In this document: positions 29,779 through 41,216 of the stretch, piece by piece | Numbering within the stretch: position 1 is the first letter of the stretch | Layout: every line of letters begins with the position of its first letter | Origin: Bigelowiella natans CCMP2755 | Taxonomy: Eukaryota > Cercozoa > Chlorarachniophyceae | Reading direction: 5' to 3' | Assembly (NCBI GenBank): GCA_000320545.1 | Contig: ADNK01000771.1 | Location: 1 to 41,657 of the forward strand | DNA: 41,657 nt | The notes under the pieces: model-generated | The model's database searches: none | What the model was told of the DNA's origin: nothing | The model's input: the letters and a program-made list of their open reading frames with translations, nothing else | Program-made: the position numbers and the translations under genes

Positions 29779-30676
29779 AGTTGCCTACAAAGGCGATAAA
29801 GAGAGAGAGGAGAGCTCAAAGGAACAGTGATTGGGTTACTATTGGCCGGGAAAGACCTGCGTGCGTGGCTGCTCGATATAAGTACGGATAGGGGGGAAGG
29901 AAGAAGACGGCGAGTGAGTCAGTTCTATTAGCTCCGATGCCAACTCATGAACGCCTTCCATTTTCATGGGATATTTGCTTTGTCCGTCTGCTTGTTGGTA
30001 TAAATCCTCGGCAGAATTCTTCCTGTTCGAAATATTCTGGAAGTCGAAGATGCTCTGGATCGGTAGCCGTGCAGGAGCTTCAGCTGTTTACGGGAACGCA
30101 TACGATTTTCTGCTGCCGTCATGGCCTTCGTTCGATATCCGGAATAAAATCGAGAAAACACACCGGTGTTTGCATAATACATTGATTGTTCTGATTCCAT
30201 GTGCTGCATTGGGCCGCTTTTGGGTTTTGAGACATAGCAGAATCCATGTCTTTAATAACAATCCTAGTGCAAGGAGAGCCAACTCGAATTAAAACCGGCC
30301 AACCCAAGACAGTATTTATCAAAGGAGTATAAGCAAACAGCGTTGGTTATTGCTGTAATTAGAAAACGAAGGCTAACAAGCGCCCTGCGACAATTATGAA
30401 GAGGCAGCAGCAGGTGAGATCGAAATAAAAAAAGTCATGCTTGTATCGTGCACAGAACAAACGAAGAACACTTCCGATGGAAATTCAACACAGACGGCTG
30501 AGATTTTACAGGGCGATTTGTGTCCGAATCACATCGTACGACACATCTTAGCAACAAACTCCCCTTTGTGCAGTGTTCGGAACACATCAACGGGCTGCGG
30601 CACTGCTCCGACCAGGTGACAGACACCCGTGGCGACGATATTCCTTGAACACAAGCACACTTACACGATTGCAGCG
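29779..30676. promoter_or_regulatory. Divergent spacer with several overlapping open frames, unresolved
   Basis: This 898-bp stretch separates divergent start codons. It contains open frames on both strands that look more protein-like than chance: plus 29966-30292, plus 30437-30619, minus 30119-30322 and minus 30435-30728. I could not build one exon chain with sound intron sizes. One minus-strand chain requires a 21-bp intron and was dropped. Either a further small gene or only promoters lie here. Confidence 0.35.
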
Positions 30677-31859
30677 ATGGGAGCCTGCTCCAGCAATAAA
30701 GTAGACGACGATAGGATCGAGACCACAAATATGAAGGTCTATCGCCCTAGCGGGGTCCCCCCTCCTCTCCCCAGAACGAAAAGGTAGGCAGCCATTGATT
30801 CGAATAGCGAAATTTTACTGTAGAATTCAGAATCAAATTCCTTTGTTTTTATCCTCTATCATCATATGCTGCTCTTTCCAATCAACATACAGAGACGAGA
30901 AAAACATTACCCCATTGGATGTTGATGGAGACGAAGTTAACGTAGTGAAGCTAAGGGACTTCCTAAAAACAAATGGTCAACAGCGGTCTTGTTTCTCTTC
31001 TTCCTCCTCCTCCACTCCGTCTATGACTACGCCACTGCAGCACTACGTCTATCAACAACATAACGATAGTGAAGACCAGAAGGGTAACTCGGAGCGCAGG
31101 GAGAGGTATCGAAAAACATCCCTGGGACCTTGTGCACCTGAGAAAGAAACACACAGCCCTGCTGTCCAGTTCACAATGATTAACTACTGTATTGTTGAAA
31201 TTCTGCTGCTAGGTACGAAGAGATTGTACGCTGCATCAGTTTATTGGAGGAAGTATACAGCTGTGTGGAGCCGGCCGACAAGTAAATACTTCGATAATAT
31301 GACCAAAAGATATGTGTTTCACTTTCTCATGATGTATCCATCACCTTCCATGTCTCATGCAATACGATATTTGATTGATTCCCGGTTGTAACAATGCAAC
31401 CTATGCAGACGAGCTCGGGAAGTAGACCGAACTGCAGCAAGTAGGGCAGGAACCCAGCTTACATACGGGGAGATTAGCCCCTACGGTATGTGGTGTGTGT
31501 GTATCTGTGTGTTGTGTGTGTGATTTCGTTACAAAATAACCAGATAATAAATTACAAGTTCGTTGCTTCATTGCTTCTTCTTCTTCTTCCTCCTCCTCTT
31601 CTTCTCTTGATTGTAGGCGTAGAAGTCATGATGGATAGCTTTCACATGAATGCAAGACAGGCAACGGCCATGGTCGACATAGGTTGTGGAGCTGGAAAGC
31701 TTGCCATCCAGTGCTTCGAGCAGTTCCCGAACCTCAAACATGGTCCGTATCCTCACATTCTCTTCCACTACTCATATCATAACTAGTGTTTGTATTATCA
31801 CATAAATGTATTTTGTTGTGTGTGTGTGTATGTGTGTGTGTGTGTGTGTGCAAGTGAAA

Positions 31860-31919
<60 letters not shown>

Positions 31920-33152
31920 TAGAGAAAGAGAGAGAGAGAGGAGGGGGGGGGGAGAGTTGGGAGAAAAAAGTAAAATGTTTGACTATAGTAACCAATATTC
32001 GTGCGCCTGTGTTGCTCCATTTTAATATGCAGTGATTGGAATCGAAATAAGCCGCGACCGCTTTCGGCTGTGCAGAACAGCACTCGGGCGGTACGCAAAG
32101 ATCCTGGAGAAGCAGAAGACGAAGAGAATTCTCTGCAAGATGTGTGTAAATGCAAATGTGCTTGATTGAGTCCGAATCCACATCTGACTCATTCGGTTGT
32201 CTACCTTGTACTCATATGTCTTCACACTTTCCTTGTTTAATGCGTTATGTCTTTTTTTCCCATTCCATACGCAGAGATACAGACCTTTTACATTCTCATG
32301 ATAATCGTGTCCTCAAGACGCTCGACCTTGTTACTATAAACAACGACGATGAGGACGATGATCCTTATTATGTACATGATGAGGAGCTTAAGATTGGAGC
32401 TCTCATGGCCTCGGAGAAAAAGGATCAGTACGATGAGGAGGAAGAAAACCACGAGAGTAAATCACTTCCCCAGCAACATCTCCCTCAGTATCGGCAGCCA
32501 ACGTCCAAACGAAGCAAGGAGAAGATTATGAAAAAGAACAAGAAAAAGCAGAGGAGCGGGAAGACAAAGAAGGATTTTGACCTCTCCCAAAGATGTCTGG
32601 AATTCCACTGCCAGGACGTAGGATGCTTGGCTGCAAAGATAGCGGAAGTTGAACCAACAGTGGTGATCATGGACGTCGCGTTCCTGGACATGCCTGTTGC
32701 CCTTGGGCGCGTGCTAATGTCGCTACCACTGGGGGCTCGTGTACTTAGCTACGAGAACATCCGCCGCAAGTGGCCTCTCAGCTTTTTCCCCTTTGTTGGT
32801 GAGTATTATTTCCGCATGAAGCGATGTGCAGCTCTATGATAGCGATACCGATATATGGGTGTTAGTAGTAGCGGCTGTGGTGTAGATGAAAGAAAGATGA
32901 CGGTGTGATGATACAATGATGTTATTACTCACACTATTTGTTAATATTATAGAAATTAACAAGGGACATCACTATCCAACAAGCTGGCAGGCAGGGGTAG
33001 GCCACATCTTCTTCACGTGGGTGAAATGCCTTCCTGCTGCTAATGAACCTACGAGCAGAAGGAAGAAGACTGCAGCCTTCGCCGCACGTCGAGGACGTTC
33101 CTGGCCAGCAACCCGCAGCAACGACGACATCAACTGTGACTATACGGCATGA
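30677..33152 (+). CDS. DOT1-like SAM-dependent methyltransferase with predicted N-myristoylation
   Basis: Eight exons join in phase to 474 aa: 30677-30783, 30893-31105, 31213-31281, 31409-31485, 31617-31742, 32033-32141, 32275-32798, 32953-33152. The start MGACSS is a strong N-myristoylation/palmitoylation signature. The catalytic part begins at LTYGEISPYG, followed by SAM motif I MVDIGCGAGKLAIQ, VIGIEISRDRF, and a strand-turn TVVIMDVAFLDMPVALG leading to GARVLSYENI. This layout follows DOT1 enzymes, which methylate histone H3 on the nucleosome core (family knowledge). Between the GIEI strand and the later core lies an insertion of about 100 residues: acidic (NNDDEDDDPY, DEEEENHE), then Lys-rich (KEKIMKKNKKKQRSGKTKK). 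The basic tail ends DYTA. A histone substrate is plausible, but the lipid motif would place it at a membrane. The junction between exons 6 and 7 has one alternative pair of splice sites. Confidence 0.78.
31818..31956. repeat. Compound microsatellite (TG)n then (GA/GAAA)n and G-run
   Basis: A TGTG tract (31818-31850) is followed by about 90 bases of GAGAGAAAGAGAG and a GGGGGGGG run. It lies in the intron between exons 5 and 6 of the DOT1-like gene. Confidence 0.9.
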
Positions 33153-34184
33153 TAAATGCATTTAATCCGCACGTTTACATGCAGTTCTAGACACGCACGC
33201 ATGCACATCCACACTGCAGCTACCGATGCGCATGACGACGCATCCGTATAGCAGAGCTCACATCCACACTCTAGCAGTGCAGCTACCGATACGCATGACG
33301 ACAGACGGCGCAGCTTGCTGTCTGGCTAATTACTGTGTCTATTTTGCTACGCTTGTTCGAGTTGTGAGCACATCACTGCAACAAGGCGATGATGACGGCA
33401 TTGACACACTGCGTGCACAGCAATGGTAACTCAATGCAATTTTGCGTCTTGAAGATTGTCATGAATCAAGCTAGCAAGTGCCACCATGAGCATGTCCGCA
33501 AGGGGAGATGCGCATGACAATTGCAAGCAAGAACAGAGTGCATGTCACACATGTAGTGCATGTGTTGTTCACTGTGAACCGGAGACTAGAAAAAAGTGTT
33601 TCTGTGTCAGGTAGAGTTACAGAATGCAGTTCTTTGAACACAACTGCTTCTAGAGCTCAGTCAAGCATCCATGTTGCACCTAGGCATGTGAATTCTTTGC
33701 ATCCAGCTTCGTGTTTCTCATCTTCGATGTCCATTTTTCTCCAGAATTCTTGCCACCTTTGAAGATCCAAACTTGGTGCCAAATGAGCCCACCCTCTGGT
33801 TTGTACTCTTTGGAGAGCCACATTCTTGGGATGTGAAATGAAGCATCTAGACCCGCATGTCGCAAGGACGATGATCATGTAGGTCGTTGCGGAAACAGGT
33901 GCCGATTTTTAAAAATATGACAGCTTATTTCTTGTCGTTCTTGAAACATAGCAAGACTTTTCTCTTCTAGCCGTTTGCTACATGATCATCGTCTTAGATC
34001 TAGATCTATGTACTTTGGATTGGAAAATTTTATAAAATTGTCCTGCGTATGATTTTTCGTGAAGCTTTTCGTCGCAGGGACAAAATCCATTTAGGAAAGT
34101 CGTTCGACTGAGTTGTCGCAGGGACAAAATCCAGACCAACTTCGGGCTGCTTTTGAGCACCGTTCATCGGATCAGTACAGAAGA
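33153..34184. other. Intergenic spacer with short direct repeats, no gene called
   Basis: The spacer lies between two plus-strand genes. A block near 33208-33240 (CACATCCACACTGCAGCTAC ... GCGCATGACGAC) recurs near 33260-33302 with small changes. GTCGCAGGGACAAAATCCA occurs at 34074 and again at 34113. The minus frames at 33657-33878 and 34030-34338 look somewhat protein-like but do not chain. TGCATG words are common. Confidence 0.5.
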
Positions 34185-36696
34185 ATGGGCCGTCTTTTCC
34201 GAAGGGCATTCTCTGATGGGGGGCGGAGAGCTGGTCATATATTAACAATAACAACACTTTCCGGGGCATGTTGATGCACACAAGCGTTCTAGCACATTTG
34301 CCAAATTTCGTTTTTCCGCAGGGAAGTTGGAGCGCCAAAAAGACGTGCTGAGGTCGGTGACCCCTACAACCCTCCTAAGCTCGGGGACTACTAAAGTACC
34401 AGCTTTGACGAAGCAGGAGTGTGGTGGAGACGAGGATCTCCTCGCCTCACTCCAATCTGCAGTTGTTGACTCGATGCTGGACATTTGGGGTACTGCTCAC
34501 CAGTGCACGTTGAGCAGCATGAACATACATTCGCGCGTGGATCTTAAAGCTTCACCGCCTTATCTTTGTATCGTTGCCGCTACCTTGTCAGGCGTTCGAC
34601 AACCTGTTGGTCCCTTAATGAACCTCCAATCTTCCATCCGTGGGTTGAGGGGTACGATGAAATTCTTAGTTAAATTGCGATGCGTTCGTGTTTAGAAGCT
34701 ACCATACCTACCTCAGTGCTATTATTTATATGTCTCCCTACCAAATCTTAATGTAATAGCTATTTATATGTCTCCCTGCCAAATCTTAATGTAATAACCC
34801 TATCGCAGGTGTATTTTCCACTAGCAATTTGGTGGTAATGGCAGCCAGTAGTGCACAATACATAAGCTAACATGTAAATGGTAGAGCATGCACTATTTTC
34901 TCATATGCTGCTGATGCTGCTGATAGTGATTGGATATCTCTGGTGGTCGATAGTAAAAATTATGTGTTACTACTAAATGCAGCCAGTTGTTCTCGGCCGT
35001 CCGTTCGATTTCGACCTGGGCGACACCGTAAACAACAATCAAAAAGAGGGGGGGCAGAATCAGATGCGAAATCGAAGCAAAGCTACAGCCCCGTCGTTCC
35101 TGAACTTCAACGTGATTAAGGTCGCCCATCCTTTCATTGGAGTAGGAGAAGAACGAATATCAGTGATTACATAATTTTTCTTTCTTCCTCTTCTTTCCAA
35201 CACATGCCGATTTCACCCCAATCACTTGAGGAACCAATCCGAGTAGATCAAAGTTAGTTGTTTCTCTGTTCTTTTTTACTCCGATATATTATCCAATAGC
35301 TCCTGCTTTTTCGACGCATCATAGCTACTTATATTGCACTACTACCACTACTACTACCACTACTATATCCGCAAAGGTTGATATGGAACACGTTGCAGAA
35401 GCTGATATTAAGGTAGCAAGGGTGATAGATAGTAGAAGACAACCGAGTAGGAAGATCGACGAGAGAGCGAAGAAGAAATGATCCTTCCTCAAGACAGGGT
35501 TGGCGGTGACGGGAAGGGACTTACACAACATGAGTCAACACATAAATTGGTTCATCATGTACCAGTCTGCAGTCGAGGAGGTTCGGACGATGGCGGGCAG
35601 GAATGGCATCGCCACCTGCATTGTCACGGAAGGCTTTTCTCCAGCAAATCTTGAGGAAGAGCTCAAAAACGCTGGTAATAGAAAAAGCGACCACGGATGA
35701 TCAGCAAGATGAGTAACGAAGGAGAACAAAAATGAAGGAGTGAATAATGTCGAACAACGACACGAAGCAAACTAATAACGGCATGTTGTTGGGTGTGAGT
35801 AAACACCTGCCGACCACTACTGCCTTCCTGCTCCTCCTCCTCCTCCTCCTCCTCCTCCTCCTCCACATTTGTTTTTTGCTTTTGAGATAAACCATCAAAG
35901 ATATTTCTTCGCATCGTTGAAACATAACAAAGCAGCGCTACGATTGCTTTCCTTCTCTTGATATCGAATCAACCCTGTTTGCAGGCTTCGAGCTGGCAGC
36001 TTCACAATGGGGTTTGGCAAAAATCCTGCAACCACCCCTCAATAACGTCGACAACAGCAATAGTAGCAGCAGTAGCAGCAGTAGCAGCAGCATAGGTCAA
36101 CTAGAGGACGGAGAGGAAGAGGAGCAAGGGAATGTGGAGGGGGCTGAAGAGGGTGGAGAAGTACAAGGTGATGATGCAAGCAACAACACTGCTGCTCGGC
36201 GGCAGCGACGGCGTCCTCTTTCTTCATCTCCTGCTCAAATGCAGTGTTGTGCATCATCATCGTCAAAGGGGGGGCAGGAAAGATCATCTAGCATGCAGCT
36301 GAGAGAACAGCAGTACATAATTAGAAAGGTGACTACTGTCTTAGCTTCCTCCCCCCCCCCCCTTTCCCCCTTCTCCTCGGCACAAATGCTACACACCAGC
36401 AGCAGTTTATGAGCACGTGTCTAATAATGATAATAACTTAGGCTATTGCTTCCGACGAAGAGAAGGTACGGAGGCTTTGGCGAACGGAGATTGTACCCGG
36501 CGAGGACGTTGTGACGTGGATGCAGTGCACAGAGAACCGACCCTTTTATGAGTCGTACGTAGCGGAAGATAGGGATACAGCTGACATTGTGCGTGCGTTG
36601 TTGTAGTAGTAGTAGTAGTAGTAGTAGTAGTACCGACAGTGACAATAACCAATATCTCATAAGAGTCTCTGTGTCGCTGTGTGTGTATATGTGTGC

Positions 36697-36754
<58 letters not shown>

Positions 36755-37094
36755 CTCCTCCACCTCTCTTCTCTCGCTAGACAGCACTGTTAAATTCATC
36801 ATAATCATCGCAACCCACACCTATCCACCCATCCACCCATCCGCCTATCCACCCACCAGGTTGCTTCTGGGGCCATGATTCGGTACAGCAGTGAGATATT
36901 CGTGCTTGCAACCGCAATCACGGACTATCGATATCGTCATAGAGGTGATGGTGGTGGCTGCTGCAGCACGTATTATTCATGTTTGCAGCTTGGAGAACAA
37001 GAAGAAGAAGAAGAAGAAGAATAGAGGAGGGAGGGGAAGAAGCTGTTAGCGGTGATGGGATGAATCTTCACTTTCTTCTCCTCCTCCGCCTTCG

Positions 37095-37128
<34 letters not shown>

Positions 37129-37496
37129 GATCCGGACTCTGGCTTTTTAAAAGGAATCTACTCATCACTGACCAAAGCGCGGATTGAGGAGGCCATAGAG
37201 GAGGGGGCGAAGGCGATTGTTGTCCAGGTGCTGGCATCTTCTTTGCTGCTGCTGTTACATATTACTCTTGCTGCTGCCCGTAAGATCTTGTTCTTGTGTG
37301 CGTATTGATCCCCTCCCCCGCTGTCCCTCTTTCTTCTCTTCTCTTCTTTCACAAAAAGGCGGACGATACCACCTCAGCGCCAATATTGTGTCACAAAATG
37401 GTCGCACAACCCACCCGCCCCAAATCAACAACCATCAGATATATCGAGCGCACGCACAAAATGCATGCCTTTGCTTTCCATGATTCCTATTACTAA
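34185..37496 (+). CDS. GNAT-like N-acetyltransferase with poly-Ser/acidic insertion
   Basis: Twelve exons join in phase to 481 aa: 34185-34233, 34322-34489, 34592-34651, 34809-34834, 34983-35120, 35377-35412, 35494-35674, 35985-36328, 36442-36588, 36860-36944, 37154-37227, 37359-37496. The N-terminus MGRLFRRAFSDGGRRAG is basic with no acids up to Asp11 and could be an organelle presequence. Residues near the middle (IATCIVTEGFSPANLEEELK) resemble a GNAT N-terminal lobe. The C-terminal block fits the acetyl-CoA-binding GNAT core: GAMIRYSSEIFVLATAIT, then YRHRGIYSSLTKARIEEAIE (the R-x-x-G-x pyrophosphate loop and helix) and GAKAIVVQADDTTSAPI. Exon 8 contains a poly-Ser run followed by an acidic Glu/Gly stretch and an Arg/Ser stretch. 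The family call rests on pattern and is moderate; the substrate is unknown. One exon is only 26 bases. Confidence 0.68.
34724..34797. repeat. Tandem direct repeat of about 37 bp in a GNAT-gene intron
   Basis: ATTTATATGTCTCCCTACC...AATCTTAATGTAATA occurs twice back to back with one base change (CTACC versus CTGCC). The copies lie in the intron between the exons at 34592-34651 and 34809-34834. Confidence 0.9.
35829..35863. repeat. (CTC)n microsatellite
   Basis: About 35 bases of CTC triplets lie in the intron between the GNAT-gene exons at 35494-35674 and 35985-36328. Confidence 0.9.
36603..36752. repeat. Cluster of (TAG)n, (TG)n and (GA)n microsatellites
   Basis: A run of TAG triplets (36603-36632), then TGTG (36680-36715) and GAGA (36716-36752), all fall in one GNAT-gene intron. 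Confidence 0.9.
37095..37130. repeat. (CAT)n microsatellite
   Basis: About 36 bases of CAT triplets sit in the intron before the GNAT-gene exon at 37154-37227. An open frame reads through them as poly-His but is intronic in the splice model. Confidence 0.9.
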
Positions 37497-38527
37497 TAAG
37501 TGCTCCTGATGCCATACGAGATGCTGCGATATGCACGGGATTAATACGTTGAACATGGTTCTAGCGCTCCCTTCATTCTCCTCTCTTCATTCTCCTCTCT
37601 TCCTCTCTCTCTTCCTCTTCTTCCATTTTGCATCAAAGAAGCGCACACACACACACGCACGCACACTCACATATTTATAGGGTTTCCATGATGTTCTTGG
37701 GCAGCCGATGAGAGTATACGTACGATATAGCCAATGGCCTGTGTGTGCCGCTGCAATGCTCATTAGACATTGTTTAGACGAGATCTCATCCCTTGTAGAC
37801 AGTGCCTATAGGCTTATTTTGAAAGGAAGAAGAAAGCCTAGATGATGACGACGACGACGATAGAAAAAAAAAGTTAAATCATTACTGTCCAGGGTGGCAC
37901 TCAGCCGTTGCTGTAATATCTTTGCTCTACATATTGTGGCTTCACCCGCACGCCGTGCGCATGGATAACTGCTTAGTGGCAGGCAAGGTGAAATATCGGA
38001 TAGGACAGAATGAACGTACTGCAAACATCACTTGAACGATACAAGTAAGCACAACCTCTAGCAATGCACGTGTTGCTGCCAGTCATGGAACAATAATAAC
38101 TGTAGGGCGCACCAATAAGATATCTTCTTATAGTCTGAGTAGGGCCTATACTCACTAAATATGGTTAATTATCACATTACATGTACAAAATCTAGAAAGG
38201 CTAGATGCACAAATTGCGCACATCCTGCGCGATCGCATCGAGAAGTGAAATATGTACGGTGCGTGTGTGTGAATTATATATAATTTTTTCATTAACTTCA
38301 TACATGCGCTAAATTAGCTGCGCGCAATTAGTAGACGAAATGGAAGAATATATATGCCTGAAATTCTCTCCAGTAAAAAAGAGAACGCTTATGTTTCTGG
38401 ATAACAAGGTGCCCCAATGAGCTAGCTAATATGCATCGACGCATGAAATCGACATCCAACCAAGTAATAATGATCACATGTCAAGAGAAACAAGGCAATC
38501 AATCAAATAGAACGATATAGTTTAGCT
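37497..38527. other. Convergent spacer, no gene seen
   Basis: The spacer lies between the GNAT gene stop and the minus-strand hydrolase stop. It starts with pyrimidine-rich sequence (CTCTTCATTCTCCTCTCTTC), then (CA)n near 37645-37658, then AT-rich sequence with ATGCAT and GCTAGC words. No exon chain was found. Confidence 0.6.
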
Positions 38528-38728
38528 TCATACAAGGTTGCTTATGAAGTTCCGCATCTTTGCCGTCCCTTCGGCGCCTTCTTTTGCAAGCAGTGGCCAT
38601 CCTGAAGCCCAGATGTGCATTGCTCTAGGAACGTACATCACATACATGCATGAGATGGTATTTCCCGCTCTATTAGGATCCGCTCACATGCAGCAAATTG
38701 ATTGATTTTACACAGGAGCATACACCCG

Positions 38729-38764
<36 letters not shown>

Positions 38765-39827
38765 ATGTGTGCGAATATACACATATTTTTTTAAATTTGT
38801 ACACACACCTGGTATCCTCCACATGGGTACACATATCCGGCTTGAGCCTGATAGTGAAAAATACAGATAGCACGACGAGAAGGAGGGCAACAACAATAAA
38901 CAACTAGAATAACGACAACAACTGTTCTATGCAGTTCAACACCGATGTTCTCCCACCACATTCCGACATCATCCATATTATTGTTATTATCACATTCCGA
39001 CATCATCCATATTATTGTTATTATTATCAGTATGATTATGTTAATAATGATACTGCCACCACCTTTTCACAAACATCTTAATCTGGGGACTCAGTATCTC
39101 ACGCCCTCCGGAGAATACGAGTGTCTTTGGTAGTCGGCTAAGCTGTTGTGTGTTTGCTCGCATCACTGATACAAGCGGATGTGAGACGGAGAACCGACTG
39201 CTACTGCTGCTGCTGCTGCTGCTGCTGCTGTTGATTCCATTGCTACTAGTGGTGCTGCTGCTACTATTCTGATGATCATCACTTCTGCTATACTTGTTCT
39301 CCCCCACCTCCCCCTCATATGTTTCAGGTCCCTTCGTCTGCTCACAGTTTTTCTCCTCCCCCTCTTCTTCTCTCTCACGGCTGCCGTAGACGTAGCTTCG
39401 ACTCATTTCAGCCAATTCTGAGAACAACAGAGAGATGAGGTGATAAATAATAAGATGACAACGGTGCGATATCGATATATAACAGTTCATAAGGGATTAC
39501 GTTAGGATTGGGGGGGGGGGGCCTTTCTCTCGCATAGAAACGGAGAAAACGCACAGAAAACACACACACACGCGCGCGCGCGCGCGTACACGTACACGTC
39601 TACAAGTGCATCATCATATGCAACCCCTAATGTTGTCCTTGGTGACAAGCATGATGATGGCGGGGAGAGCTGTAAATCGAGACTTACTACTTTGATGGGG
39701 TTGTCGGCAGCCTAACTAGGTGAATGGTGATGAGGATGCTGCTGCCGCAGCTACCTTGTTTTCTGAGAAAATCCGCATATTTCGTACTTTCCAGGTGTGC
39801 ACTGGGGAGGCTAGCAGTACGAACAAA

Positions 39828-39859
<32 letters not shown>

Positions 39860-39884
39860 CTGGCATTCGCCTTCGAGTTACATC

Positions 39885-39925
<41 letters not shown>

Positions 39926-40223
39926 TCTCCCTCCTCTTTCTCTCTCTCGCACACACGGATATTGATTATCTGTGTGTGTAGGCGTGCATGCTTACCATGA
40001 ATCTGCGATCACGGCTAAATGCTTGCTACTGTGCTAAGGAGGCTTCTAGCACCGCGGCAGTACTCAAACGGCAAATGACGACGACAACAACATACTACTA
40101 CTGGTACTGCATGAACCTTTCTCCGGAAGGATCAACCCAGGGAGAGATCAGGATCAACCCATCTGCAGATCTTAAGCTTTCTTCTTGCGCACGGAGTAGA
40201 ACTGCAACCGACAGCCCTCCTGC

Positions 40224-40255
<32 letters not shown>

Positions 40256-40532
40256 GTACACTTGTGTGTGTGTGTGTGTTTGTGCGCTTAGAACACGACA
40301 GGTAGTAGTAGTAGCAGTTTGAGAAGAAGAATAAGTTCAATGTTACGTTACTCCTACTACTACTCCTCCTCCATCATATTTCCTACTGCTACCACTGCCG
40401 CTCCTACTACTACCCCCGGCTGAGTCTCCTGCAAGGACGATGCTACGTGAGCAGTGAAACAACGCCCATTTGTAGACTTCCAGAGCCTTTAGTTTCGCAT
40501 TACCGAATAATCGAAGACCAGCCACAACACCA

Positions 40533-40568
<36 letters not shown>

Positions 40569-41181
40569 AAATACAAGCAAGCATATTCATACACGGCTTT
40601 ATTAGATCCAAGTACATCATAAATGTGCGAGATGTAAAGGCTGTTGTTCGTCAGCATCATCACCATCATCATCATCCCTTTCTCAGCTGTATATCATATT
40701 ATGCTATTCATCATTTGCAAGTAGTAATAGTAATATTAGTAGCAGCAGCAGCAGTTCCAGCAACAAATTACCTGGTTCAGCGCTACAGGAAACTTGTATT
40801 CAGGAGCGAGACTATACTCAACCTTTTAGAGGAGGAGGAGGAAAATAAAGAAGAGAAAACGCAAAGGACATGATAAGAAAGGGAGGGGGGCGCACAAACA
40901 TCATCCATTTCCATCGCCGTCGCATTCAAAATTATGATGATTTTCCAGAAGGACAGGTGCATGAAGTGTGATCTGTCCTCCCTCCTCCTCCCCCCTATTC
41001 TTCTTCTTTTTCTTCATGATCCTCATCTCTCCTCCCATGACAGCGACTACTACTACTACTACTACTACCGAGAGGATGCCGAAGGGTACGTCTGGGCGGT
41101 GCTTGCGCATTTCGAGGCACAACTTATAGAACTGCGGTAGGTACATCTCTGCATTACCTTGAATAGTTACGACGACGACAC

Positions 41182-41216
<35 letters not shown>

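Noticed and set aside
30395-30730. A minus-strand gene with LVGAVPQPVDVFRTLHK
   Set aside because: The best chain needs an intron of about 21 bp and overlaps the well-supported first exon of the DOT1-like gene on the other strand. Kept only as an open question.
34030-34338. Minus-strand 102-codon frame upstream of the GNAT gene
   Set aside because: It overlaps the GNAT first exon, whose phase-1 junction to 34322 extends a long supported chain; the minus frame has no partner exon.
37046-37237. Poly-His and poly-Asp frames over the CAT repeat
   Set aside because: They are translations of a microsatellite inside a GNAT-gene intron, not protein evidence.
39996-40014. A 19-base exon (RDRRFM) in the hydrolase gene
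   Set aside because: Its end phase does not fit the next exon (39755-39810), while skipping it joins the flanking exons in phase.
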